A stretch of DNA of 8,493 bases from NCBI GenBank assembly GCA_003229495.1, contig QIEB01000558.1, positions 1 to 8,493 of the forward strand, read 5' to 3'. The position numbers were made by a program, and so were the translations under genes. Below, piece by piece: positions 1 to 6,440 of this stretch. Positions within the stretch are counted from its first letter, which is position 1. Every line of letters begins with the position of its first letter. The DNA comes from Flammeovirgaceae bacterium. GTDB taxonomy: Bacteria > Bacteroidota > Bacteroidia > Cytophagales > Cyclobacteriaceae. Below the pieces are notes generated by a model that did not search any database, was not told the DNA's origin, and saw only the letters and a list, made by a program, of their open reading frames with translations.

Positions 1-769
1 TAGGGGAAGGAAATAGAAAGGACCTAAGAAACGCGGTAGAAGCTGCCCATGCACAGCAGGGATGGGTCTCTATGACCGGCCATGGCCGGGCTCAAGTATT
101 ATTCTACCTGGCAGAAAACCTTGATGCCCGAAAGCTTGAATTTGCTCATAGATTGATATCAATGCGCGGTGTAACACCCAAACAGGCCCAGGAAGAGGTA
201 GAATATGCCATAAAGAGAATTTATTTCTACGCTGCCATGGCCGACAAGTATGATGGGCAGGTGCATCATACCATCCATAGAAATGTCACTTTAGCCATGC
301 CAGAACCTATCGGGGTGATGGGAATTGTTTGTCTTGTCCCAACGAGTTTCCGTTACTTGGATTTATCTCTACGGTGTTGCCGGCAATTGCCATGGGAAAT
401 ACTACGGTGGTTGTACCCTCCGAAACCGCTCCGCTTAGCGCCACGGACTTTTATCAGGTAATAGAGACTTCAGACGTGCCTGGCGGAGTAATAAACATTG
501 TTACAGGCATAAAAGATCAATTAACACCCGTATTGGCAAATCATTTGGATATTGATGGGTTGTGGTATTTTGGAACCGCAAAGGGCAGTAAATTAGTAGA
601 ATTCGCCTCAGCGGGGAATATGAAGCGTACATGGGTAAATCAGGGTAAATTCCGGGACTGGCGTAAAGCCCATGAAGGTGAAGGGCGGGAATTCTTGCGC
701 CAGGCTACTCAAGTAAAGAATATTTGGATACCCTACGGTGAGACAAGGAGTGAAGGAGTGAAGGAGTGA
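1..769 (+). pseudogene. ALDH16-type aldehyde dehydrogenase, C-terminal domain, frameshifted and cut by window edge
   Basis: The reading frame enters from the left edge (codons in phase with position 3) and shows ALDH features: a G-W-x-x-x-x-G-H-x-R-A-Q segment at about 60-95, then E-P-I-G-V-M-G-I-V-C around 303-332. It then jumps frame and continues as C-P-N-E-F-P-L-L-G-F, the SDVPGGVINIVTG cofactor-domain motif (about 470-510), WYFGTAKGS and a WIPYGE end. Removing one copy of the TTGTC duplication at 329-338 joins the two halves perfectly. From memory, this matches the C-terminal half of bacterial two-domain ALDH16-like proteins. Where ordinary ALDHs carry the catalytic cysteine after N-Q-G, this one reads N-Q-G-K-F-R, so the domain would be non-catalytic, as known for the second domain of ALDH16. 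The N-terminal catalytic domain must lie upstream of the window. Such genes often accompany deoC, oxidising acetaldehyde from deoxyribose-5-phosphate, which fits the nucleoside phosphorylases next door. The last residues (T-R-S-E-G-V-K-E) are encoded by the octamer repeat. The frameshift could be a real lesion, a reversible slippage site or a sequence error. Confidence 0.82.
329..338 (+). repeat. 5-bp tandem duplication (TTGTC x2) causing frameshift
   Basis: Positions 329-333 and 334-338 are both TTGTC. With a single copy the aldehyde dehydrogenase frame reads G-I-V-C-P-N-E-F without interruption, which is the expected family sequence at this point. The second copy adds five bases and breaks the frame. 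This is the signature of replication slippage or a small duplication. Confidence 0.85.
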
Positions 770-802
770 AGGAGTGAAGGAGTGAAGGAGTGAAGGAGTG
801 AA
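745..802. repeat. Octanucleotide tandem repeat, seven perfect AAGGAGTG units
   Basis: Seven consecutive perfect copies of AAGGAGTG run from 745 to 800, followed by a partial AA. The tract forms the last codons and stop of the aldehyde dehydrogenase frame and fills most of the gap to the convergent uridine phosphorylase gene. Eight bases is not a multiple of three, and every frame through the tract meets a TGA within 24 bases. Changing the copy number would therefore hardly change the length of the protein end. On the + strand each unit contains AAGGAG, a Shine-Dalgarno-like string, but no start codon follows that would open a supported gene. Confidence 0.95.
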
Positions 803-820
803 TTTGAGAACGTCGATTTA

Positions 821-1702
821 CTATTTGGCCACTAGCCGATCCAATACCGTCTTGATTAGCTTGTCCATTATCTTTTTATGGTCCCTGCTGTATTCCATAG
901 TTACTCTGTTGGCTATGATAGCACAACAGGTGCAACAATGATGCCCCAGCATTTTACCTAAAGCATATAGTCCGGAAGTTTCCATTTCAAAATTTGTAAT
1001 ACGTTGTCCCTGATATTCAAAAGACTGGAACAATTGATGCATTCGATGGTTTTTAAGGTTAATATTTAGCTTTCGCCCCTGAGGTCCATAAAAACCCGTG
1101 GCTGTGACGGTAATTCCAGAAATCATACCCAGGCCAAGCCGGCTAATTAACCTATCCGATGAAGCAATTACATAGGGCGTCGCTAGTTTGGAATTCCATT
1201 TCAAGTGTTTATTTAATTTAGTTATTATATCGTTCTCATTATCAGAGAATTGATAATCATAATAGTATACCAACCCATCTAAACCCAATCCATATTTTGA
1301 TATCACAAAAGAATCAACCGGAATATCGCTATGCAGCCCTCCGGAAGTACCAATACGTACAATATCTAAAGTTTTGCGCTGAGATAGCGGGGTCCGGTTA
1401 TGTAAATCAATATTGACCGCGGCATCAAGCTCATTCATCACAATATCAATATTATCGGTGCCAATCCCGGTAGACAGCACCGTGAATCGATGGTTATTGT
1501 AACTACCGGTAATAGTAACGAATTCCCGGTTACTGGCTTGAAATTCCACAGAGTCGAAGAAATCAGCTACCTGATCAACACGCCCGGGGTCCCCTACCAA
1601 TATTACATTATCGGCAATATGCTCCCCTTTTAAATGCAAATGGTAAACACTTCCATCCTCGTTTAGTACCAATTCAGATTCAGGGATTATATTATCATGC
1701 AT
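821..1702 (-). CDS. udp: Uridine phosphorylase-like nucleoside phosphorylase
   Basis: This 293-residue cytosolic enzyme is predicted to cleave uridine (or a related pyrimidine nucleoside) with phosphate to give the base and ribose-1-phosphate. Visible motifs of the NP-I family are V-G-D-P-G-R-V at residues 36-42 (phosphate loop), S-T-G-I-G-T-D-N at 77-84, R-I-G-T-S-G at 116-121 (phosphate and ribose contacts) and N-F-E-M-E-T at 237-242 (ribose-binding Met-Glu). The segment G-F-Y-G-P-Q-G-R at 203-210 places a Gln and an Arg two residues apart, like the uracil-binding Gln166/Arg168 of E. coli Udp. That argues for uridine rather than purine use. The protein is about 40 residues longer than E. 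coli Udp, with an N-terminal extension (S-E-L-V-L-N-x-D-G-S-V-Y-H-L) that I recall as usual in Bacteroidota homologues. An odd cluster C-C-T-C-C occupies residues 256-260. The gene converges on the damaged aldehyde dehydrogenase and is divergent from deoD across 161 bp, so the two phosphorylases may share a control region. Confidence 0.88.
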   Translation of the reverse strand: MHDNIIPESELVLNEDGSVYHLHLKGEHIADNVILVGDPGRVDQVADFFDSVEFQASNREFVTITGSYNNHRFTVLSTGIGTDNIDIVMNELDAAVNIDLHNRTPLSQRKTLDIVRIGTSGGLHSDIPVDSFVISKYGLGLDGLVYYYDYQFSDNENDIITKLNKHLKWNSKLATPYVIASSDRLISRLGLGMISGITVTATGFYGPQGRKLNINLKNHRMHQLFQSFEYQGQRITNFEMETSGLYALGKMLGHHCCTCCAIIANRVTMEYSRDHKKIMDKLIKTVLDRLVAK

Positions 1703-1863
1703 GCCATAAGTGTATTATAGTCGCCCATTACCGATCGCCGATGATCCATTAATCCATTGCGATGGTTCTGGTGATGCCAAAAACAAAGAAATAAATTATC
1801 ACTCACTATTCCATCCTTCCAATAGAATAATTAATTAGTATATTCAGTTCAAAACGTGGGAAA

Positions 1864-2571
1864 ATGAGCTTACACATCGGAGCAAAGCCAGGTGAGGTGG
1901 CAAAAACAGTTTTATTGCCTGGAGATCCATTGCGTGCGAAGTTTGTAGCGGAAAATTTATTTGAAGATGCTAAATGTTACAGCCAGGTTAGGGGCATGCT
2001 CGGATATACCGGCACCTACAACGGATTGCCAATATCAATACAAGGTACTGGTATGGGAATTCCATCCATCAGTATCTACGTGCACGAGTTAATCCAGGAA
2101 TATGGCGTCAAAACCCTGATAAGGGTGGGTACTTGTGGATGCATCCAGAAAAGCATTGACTTAGGACAAGTGTTACTGGCAATTGGCGCCTGTACTGACT
2201 CTATGACTAACAATTTGATTTTCAGTGGATTACAGTATGCCCCGACTGCAAATTTCCATCTATTGTATAAAGCATATCAGGCAGCAGAATCATTGGGAAT
2301 AAACTGTATGGTGGGAAATATCTATAGCACAGACCTCTTTTATCTTGATGATCCTGATCGTTACCAGGCCTGCATTGACCATGGTGTTTTGGCGGTAGAT
2401 ATGGAATCATCAGCTCTTTATACTTTGGCCGCCCGTTCCGGGGTCAATGCATTATCCATCCTTACCGTAAGCGATAATATCATCACCGGTGCCCAGGCTA
2501 CCGTACAAGATCGCCAGGAAAACTTCATGGACATGCTGAAAGTTGCATTGGATGCTGTTAATGGGCTGTGA
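1864..2571 (+). CDS. deoD: Purine nucleoside phosphorylase, DeoD type
   Basis: This 235-residue protein aligns without gaps to E. coli DeoD (239 aa) through the catalytic residues. It is predicted to be the hexameric cytosolic enzyme converting purine (deoxy)nucleosides plus phosphate to base and (deoxy)ribose-1-phosphate. His4 and Arg43 (donated by the neighbouring subunit), Gly20, Arg24 and Arg87 are all present in the phosphate/ribose site. Met180-Glu181 bind ribose, and Ser203-Asp204 plus Arg217 form the acid-base pair acting on the purine N7. Two conservative changes stand out: Thr90 in place of Ser90 in G-T-C-G, and Asp179 in place of Glu179 (V-D-M-E-S). The ATG at 1864 puts His4 at its required position, so the start is secure even though no clear Shine-Dalgarno is seen (the region just upstream is A-rich, GGGAAAATG). 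The product deoxyribose-1-phosphate would feed deoxyribose catabolism, which matches the aldehyde dehydrogenase at the left edge. Confidence 0.95.
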   Translation: MSLHIGAKPGEVAKTVLLPGDPLRAKFVAENLFEDAKCYSQVRGMLGYTGTYNGLPISIQGTGMGIPSISIYVHELIQEYGVKTLIRVGTCGCIQKSIDLGQVLLAIGACTDSMTNNLIFSGLQYAPTANFHLLYKAYQAAESLGINCMVGNIYSTDLFYLDDPDRYQACIDHGVLAVDMESSALYTLAARSGVNALSILTVSDNIITGAQATVQDRQENFMDMLKVALDAVNGL

Positions 2572-2617
2572 ATCGGCGCTTATTTCATAATTTTTCCCCA
2601 ACCCAGTCCGTATGACC

Positions 2618-3202
2618 TTAGACAATTAATAAATAGGCAACTATTGCACTGACATATACAAAGCCTGATATTAGCACTATCCAGGCGGCTAAGTTATATT
2701 TCAGAAGTTTCAACCACAAAATCATTCCTGTGATAGCAAACAGTATTAAACTGACCCCTACCAAATCCAACATGATTGCATATAAATCATATTGCAATGG
2801 GCCGCCAAAACCACGAATTCGATGAAAACCGACCAATGTTCCCGCTGTATTTCTTTTTATGGTTTTAATTTCTACCAAATTTTGGTCCTTGAAGACGGTA
2901 ATTCTAAAATTTTTACCAGCGGTGGTGTATTCACGTTGTAAGTCTCCTGTAGAGGAAATATGCTCTTTAGTCAATCTTCCTCTTATATGGTATTTATCCA
3001 TAAACTGAGCCCAGTTATCTTTAGAAATCTCAGATGGATCTACCATGATTTCAGCCACTTCATCTTCGTGAAAATAAGTTTGAAACCAATCACCATGTAT
3101 CATTAGATAACTGGTAACCAGATACATCAACAAAAACACTACGATTGATAATGAAGCGTATAAATGCACTTTCCTGAATATATGGTAGGAATTGTCTTTC
3201 AT
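2618..3202 (-). CDS. PepSY-associated TM-type membrane protein, second of a tandem pair
   Basis: This 194-residue inner-membrane protein has one N-terminal helix (about 14-35), an extracytoplasmic domain of about 100 residues, and two closing helices (about 143-165 and 172-193). The start F-R-K-V-H-L-Y resembles PepSY-associated TM families. His13 and His36 bracket the first helix, and His127 lies just before the second helix region (G-F-H-R-I-R-G). The soluble part includes a strand-like stretch N-F-R-I-T-V-F near 98-104. The upstream gene on the same strand shows the same plan and the same 23-residue spacing of the two helix-1 histidines. Only one base separates the upstream stop from this ATG, so the two are almost certainly cotranscribed and translationally coupled. 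PepSY-TM proteins include haem-bearing ferric-siderophore reductases, but no reductase function can be assigned here. Family assignment is moderately sure; role is unknown. Confidence 0.72.
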   Translation of the reverse strand: MKDNSYHIFRKVHLYASLSIVVFLLMYLVTSYLMIHGDWFQTYFHEDEVAEIMVDPSEISKDNWAQFMDKYHIRGRLTKEHISSTGDLQREYTTAGKNFRITVFKDQNLVEIKTIKRNTAGTLVGFHRIRGFGGPLQYDLYAIMLDLVGVSLILFAITGMILWLKLLKYNLAAWIVLISGFVYVSAIVAYLLIV

Positions 3203-3203
3203 C

Positions 3204-3779
3204 TCATATCAGCATCATAATTACCATGGAGGCAACGAACAAACCGCCAAATACCAGGCCCTCCCATCTATGGTAGTTGTATTTGATCCATAGCCATAAA
3301 CCCACTACTATCGAAATGAACATAATAAATAAAGTAAGCCACTGATAAACTGCCCAGGTACGAAGGAAAAACGGCGCATTGGGAAAATTTCCGTTAAAAA
3401 AATGTAACCCATGCAATACTGCCAGGAAACCTTTTGGGGCCTCCCCAACTTGTACATCACCGGTTGTTAGATCAAGATTGACGTGGTACTTTCTACCTGG
3501 ATGGGTGATTTTAAAGAAAAATGTAATACTGTCTTTCCTGAACTCCCAGGGAGGCGTCCAACCCATTAAATCCAATTGATATCTTACTGATTCTGCAAGA
3601 TCCTCATCATCCAGGTTAGCATCTATTGTTACCGTAGAGTTCCAACTACTAGTTACATCAGATTTTTCCAGCTTGATGTCATGATTTAGGATTATTGAAC
3701 TAAATCCAAAAGCGATCAGGTAGAATAATGTGAACAAGCCGCAATAGAGGTGTATTTTAATGAGCAGTGATTTCCTCAT
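3204..3779 (-). CDS. PepSY-associated TM-type membrane protein, first of a tandem pair
   Basis: This 191-residue protein begins K-I-H-L-Y-C-G-L-F, typical of PepSY-associated TM proteins. It has helix 1 at about 11-32, a soluble extracytoplasmic PepSY-like region (about 40-120, including K-Y-H-V-N-L-D-L-T-T-G-D-V at 97-109), and helices at about 142-165 and 174-191. His10 and His33 sit at the two ends of helix 1. His123 and His126 (H-G-L-H-F-F-N-G) precede helix 2, and His170 follows it. Histidines placed like this in a membrane bundle suggest haem or metal binding, by analogy with PepSY-TM ferric reductases; this is inference. It is followed one base later by a structural paralogue, so two half-size proteins may assemble into one complex. 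It is divergent from the malectin lipoprotein gene across 193 bp, where I found no convincing minus-strand promoter. Confidence 0.76.
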   Translation of the reverse strand: MRKSLLIKIHLYCGLFTLFYLIAFGFSSIILNHDIKLEKSDVTSSWNSTVTIDANLDDEDLAESVRYQLDLMGWTPPWEFRKDSITFFFKITHPGRKYHVNLDLTTGDVQVGEAPKGFLAVLHGLHFFNGNFPNAPFFLRTWAVYQWLTLFIMFISIVVGLWLWIKYNYHRWEGLVFGGLFVASMVIMMLI

Positions 3780-3918
3780 GTAATTGAGCCTGGATTATTG
3801 ATTATTTGGCCGACTAAGATAAGCAGCTAGTTTAAATCATCAAATTGACAGGTAACTTTTCTAAAAAATTTAATTTATGCGTAAATCTTACCTGGTACAT
3901 ATAACCAACTACATTTAA

Positions 3919-3949
3919 TAGATTTGAACAACCTCCTGTATTAGATTTG
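3919..3949 (+). promoter_or_regulatory. Two tandem TAGATTTG promoter-like boxes
   Basis: TAGATTTG occurs at 3919-3926 and again at 3942-3949, 23 bp apart. Both match the Bacteroidota -7 consensus TAnnTTTG perfectly. Either could start transcription of the malectin lipoprotein gene at 3973, leaving leaders of roughly 40 or 17 bases. Neither has a TTG at the usual 19-21 bp upstream, so the assignment is only moderate. The repeat could instead be two copies of a regulator site. Confidence 0.45.
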
Positions 3950-3972
3950 TGTAAACATAATTTTTTACAAAT

Positions 3973-4515
3973 ATGAAACAGGTAGTTTATTTATTCCTTG
4001 CACTAAGCACATTGTTTGCTTGTAGCAGCGACGATGCCGGCCCTCAATTCAGGCTCTCTATCAACTCAGGAGGTCCTGCCTATACTTTCCAGGGAAATGA
4101 ATGGGTTGTTGATCAGTATTCAACGTCGGGACAATCGTATGTCAATGAAATATCCATTGGAAGCACGGAAAATGACGCTCTATTTCAATCCGAGTCTTTC
4201 GACAGCCCGGATTTTACCTATGAGATTCCATTAGCTGGAACCGGACCTTACCTGGTAGAACTGCATTTTGCGGAGATCTTCCACGGTGTCATGAACAGCG
4301 ATGGTGAGGGTGCCAGAGTGTTCAATGTGGACATTGAAGATGGTCAGGGTTCATTGTCAAATTTTGATATCATAGCTAAAGCTGGCGGACCAGCCATCGC
4401 TATTAAGGAGAGTTTTTCCGGGATTATGGTGCCAGATAGCAGCCTTACGCTCATTTTTACTACAGTAATAGGTGATGCTAAGGTTTCCGGTATAGAGATA
4501 AGCGGCAGTTTTTAG
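3973..4515 (+). CDS. Malectin-domain lipoprotein, probably surface-exposed
   Basis: This 180-residue protein has a lipoprotein signal peptide ending in lipobox L-F-A-C, with Cys17 as the lipidated residue. The residues after Cys (S-S-D-D) resemble the S-D-D type export signals reported for Bacteroidota surface lipoproteins, so it probably faces outward. Almost all the rest is one malectin-like carbohydrate-binding domain: I-N-S-G-G-P-A-Y (30-37), D-A-L-F-Q-S-E (68-74), L-V-E-L-H-F-A-E-I (94-102), R-V-F-N-V-D-I-E (115-122), N-F-D-I-I-A-K-A-G near 134-142 and a closing K-V-S-G-I-E-I strand. No catalytic domain is attached, so it is a stand-alone binding module. The sulfatase gene 160 bp downstream on the same strand suggests it captures a sulfated glycan for that enzyme, but the ligand cannot be read from the sequence. 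Confidence 0.86.
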   Translation: MKQVVYLFLALSTLFACSSDDAGPQFRLSINSGGPAYTFQGNEWVVDQYSTSGQSYVNEISIGSTENDALFQSESFDSPDFTYEIPLAGTGPYLVELHFAEIFHGVMNSDGEGARVFNVDIEDGQGSLSNFDIIAKAGGPAIAIKESFSGIMVPDSSLTLIFTTVIGDAKVSGIEISGSF

Positions 4516-4530
4516 CCCAGGCTAATTCTT
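4512..4530 (+). terminator. Weak hairpin over the malectin gene stop
   Basis: TTAGCC (4512-4517) and GGCTAA (4520-4525) are inverted copies separated by two bases, followed by TTCTT. As RNA this gives about a 5-bp stem with a 4-base loop. It overlaps the stop codon and lacks a proper U-run, so any terminator activity would be partial, allowing read-through to the sulfatase gene. Confidence 0.25.
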
Positions 4531-4560
4531 CAAACCCAGAAATAAAGGTATGAACGAATC

Positions 4561-4579
4561 GGAACGCAACTCGCGTTCC
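4561..4579. repeat. 7-bp perfect stem-loop (GGAACGC / GCGTTCC)
   Basis: GGAACGC at 4561-4567 and GCGTTCC at 4573-4579 pair perfectly across the loop AACTC. There is no U-tract on either strand, so it is unlikely to be an intrinsic terminator. A GC-rich short hairpin alone in an AT-rich intergenic stretch resembles a REP-type element or a leader structure; which one cannot be decided from a single copy. Confidence 0.6.
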
Positions 4580-4592
4580 AGTGGACAAGATC

Positions 4593-4637
4593 CAGGGAAA
4601 CCCCGGCACTATCACAAATAGTACTTGGATTTCCCTG
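4593..4637. repeat. Nested inverted repeat ahead of the sulfatase gene
   Basis: CAGGGAAA (4593-4600) is the inverse of TTTCCCTG (4630-4637). Inside it ACTAT (4608-4612) pairs with ATAGT (4618-4622) across a 5-base loop. Together they form an interrupted hairpin ending 38 bases before the preferred sulfatase start. With the hairpin just upstream, it makes a two-stem-loop leader that could affect transcript stability or translation. Confidence 0.45.
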
Positions 4638-4675
4638 AATTATTTCGAATTTTTGACGAAATGATTAGTCCACCG

Positions 4676-6244
4676 ATGCGTTCTATACCCTTTTTGCTTT
4701 TTATAGTCCCCCTCCTTTGGTCATGTAGTCAATCGGTTCCGAGCACCAACAGTCCGGAAACCAGGCCCAACATTATTTTCATCATGACTGATGATCATGC
4801 CAAAAATGCCATGAGCCTGTATGGCAGTGAATTGATCCAGACTCCCAACCTCGACCGAATTGGTAATGAAGGAATGATTTTCAATCGGTCTTATGTGACT
4901 AACTCAATCTGCGGGCCTAGCCGGGCCGTTTTCCTGACCGGTAAATACAGCCATGTCAACGGATTCCGGGACAATTCCGATCTATTCGATGGCTCTCAGA
5001 TGACCTACCCAAAAATCCTTCAGAACAACGGATACTATACTGCAGTAGTAGGGAAATGGCACTTGAAAAGCGTTCCTCAAGGCTTCGATTACTGGAATGT
5101 CTTAATCGGTCAGGGGAATTATTACAATCCTACCATGGTAAACATGGGCGATACTGTCAATCATACAGGCTACACCACCAATATTATAACAGACCTGGCA
5201 ATAGAGGCACTAGAAGACAAAATTCCAGACGGAAAGCCATTTTGCCTGATGGTGCACCACAAAGCGCCGCACCGGAACTGGATGCCAGATTCTGCTCATC
5301 TGGCCCTTGGTGAACAATCCTACCCCCTACCGGACAATTTTTACGACACCTATGAAAACCGTCTTGCTGCAGCCCAACAAGACCAGGCCATATCAAGAAT
5401 GTTCATGTCGTCTGACATGAAATTAGAGCCGACTCGGGTTCGTGTTGAAACCGGATCCGGTGGGGCCGCCGACAATACGCATGTAGCCGCCGGCTGGCAA
5501 AGATTGTATGATCAGCTAACGGAGGGCCAAAAAGAATATTGGGATGCTTATTACCAACCCATTAGTGATGAATTCTTTGCCCGCAACCTCCAGGGAAATG
5601 AACTGATTGAATGGAAATATCAACGATATATCAATGACTACCTGAAATGTATCATGAGCGTAGACGATAATGTTGGCAGATTACTAAACTACCTTGAACA
5701 ACAGGGTACGCTGGATAATACCTGGATCATCTATACCTCTGACCAAGGATTCTATTTGGGTGAACACGGCTGGTATGACAAAAGGTTTATGTATGAGGAG
5801 AGCTTTGGCATGCCATTGGTCATGAGATATCCGCCCCTGATTGACCCAGGATCTGTAAATAACAACCTGGTGCTTAATCTTGACTTTGCCCCCACAGTGA
5901 TGGACCTTCTAGGAATTGATACAAATGAGCCCTGGCAGGGGAAATCAATGCTGCCGTTGATGAAGGGATCGCAACAAGAACTACACCCCGATGGAATTTA
6001 TTATCACTACTACGAATACCCCCACGGCTGGCACAAGGTGAAGCGTCATTATGGTATTAGCACTCCGCGGTACAAATTAATCCATTTCTATAATGATATC
6101 GATCAATGGGAGTTGTACGATCTACAGGAAGATCCGCAGGAAATGAACAACATCTATGACCAGGCAGATCCAGCGCTGATAGCGGATCTAAAAGAAAAAC
6201 TGGTTAAGTTACAAGATCAGTATGCAGATATTGAGTTTGAGTGA
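4676..6244 (+). CDS. Type I (formylglycine) sulfatase, lipoprotein
   Basis: The protein (522 aa from this start) hydrolyses a sulfate ester, probably on a glycan. I chose the ATG at 4676 because it gives a compact lipoprotein signal, M-R-S-I-P then a hydrophobic run to lipobox L-W-S-C (Cys17); an ATG at 4661 is also possible. Residues 39-40 (T-D-D-H) provide metal ligands. C-G-P-S-R-A-V-F-L-T-G-K at 79-90 is a perfect sulfatase signature, with Cys79 the residue converted to formylglycine. G-K-W-H (126-129), H-H-K-A-P-H (194-199), S-D-Q-G (355-358, metal ligands) and G-E-H-G-W-Y-D-K (362-369) complete the active site. The C-terminal subdomain ends with W-E-L-Y-D-L-x-x-D-P-x-E-x-N-N, usual for family S1. 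The architecture resembles glycosaminoglycan/GlcNAc-6-sulfatase relatives, but the substrate is unproven. No acidic export motif follows the lipid Cys, so it may face the periplasm while the malectin lipoprotein is outside. An anaerobic or aerobic sulfatase-maturing enzyme must be encoded elsewhere. Confidence 0.93.
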   Translation: MRSIPFLLFIVPLLWSCSQSVPSTNSPETRPNIIFIMTDDHAKNAMSLYGSELIQTPNLDRIGNEGMIFNRSYVTNSICGPSRAVFLTGKYSHVNGFRDNSDLFDGSQMTYPKILQNNGYYTAVVGKWHLKSVPQGFDYWNVLIGQGNYYNPTMVNMGDTVNHTGYTTNIITDLAIEALEDKIPDGKPFCLMVHHKAPHRNWMPDSAHLALGEQSYPLPDNFYDTYENRLAAAQQDQAISRMFMSSDMKLEPTRVRVETGSGGAADNTHVAAGWQRLYDQLTEGQKEYWDAYYQPISDEFFARNLQGNELIEWKYQRYINDYLKCIMSVDDNVGRLLNYLEQQGTLDNTWIIYTSDQGFYLGEHGWYDKRFMYEESFGMPLVMRYPPLIDPGSVNNNLVLNLDFAPTVMDLLGIDTNEPWQGKSMLPLMKGSQQELHPDGIYYHYYEYPHGWHKVKRHYGISTPRYKLIHFYNDIDQWELYDLQEDPQEMNNIYDQADPALIADLKEKLVKLQDQYADIEFE

Positions 6245-6384
6245 GAGTGTGTAGTGTGACCTTGCCGGCATGTGTGCGTGTGCATCAACAGTTCTCATGT
6301 TATCAGCTATTAGACACAACCTGCTTAGCACTCAGAATGCTTGGTTCGGAATGATATCTAAGCCGTGAAATTCAGTCAGAAATA

Positions 6385-6415
6385 TTGCCTTCTATTAACC
6401 AAAGCCTTATCTTTC
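6385..6415 (+). promoter_or_regulatory. Bacteroidota-type promoter candidate (TTG-N20-TATCTTTC)
   Basis: TTG at 6385-6387 and TATCTTTC at 6408-6415 are separated by 20 bp, within the 19-21 bp range for the -33/-7 elements. The -7 box has one mismatch to TAnnTTTG. Transcription would begin near 6422, about 17 bases before the PycTM-like gene, implying this gene has its own promoter and is not simply read through from the sulfatase. Confidence 0.42.
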
Positions 6416-6425
6416 CCTGAAACCA

Positions 6426-6440
6426 ATACTTTCAAAGTAT
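6426..6440. promoter_or_regulatory. 15-bp palindrome overlapping a start codon
   Basis: ATACTTT-C-AAAGTAT is a perfect dyad around a single central C. It sits just downstream of the predicted transcription start and includes the first two bases of the ATG at 6439. The one-base loop makes it a poor RNA hairpin but a plausible binding site for a dimeric repressor. Chance occurrence in AT-rich DNA cannot be excluded. Confidence 0.35.

Noticed and set aside
72..461. Apparent complete 129-residue protein
   Set aside because: Only the part up to about 333 is real aldehyde dehydrogenase sequence; the rest is the out-of-frame tail after the TTGTC duplication, and the true frame extends left beyond the ATG at 72.
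745..802. Octamer tract as a CRISPR array
   Set aside because: The units are contiguous 8-mers with no spacers and no cas genes nearby.
1784..1791. Minus-strand TTTCTTTG as promoter of the uridine phosphorylase gene
   Set aside because: It mismatches TAnnTTTG at the second base and no TTG is found at the right distance upstream.
1839..1846. TATATTCA as promoter of deoD
   Set aside because: Two mismatches to TAnnTTTG and no proper -33 element.
2572..2617. Terminator between deoD and the convergent PepSY-type gene
   Set aside because: There is a T-run (2591-2595) but no stem of useful length in front of it.
4625..4675. Longer sulfatase start at a TTG codon (4625)
   Set aside because: It would put 17 mostly polar residues before a normal lipoprotein signal peptide; an ATG at 4676 gives the signal peptide directly.
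6245..6438. GT-rich stretch after the sulfatase gene as a repeat or small gene
   Set aside because: The GTGTG runs are irregular, no coding frame with credible features is present, and only the promoter and dyad near its right end could be supported.
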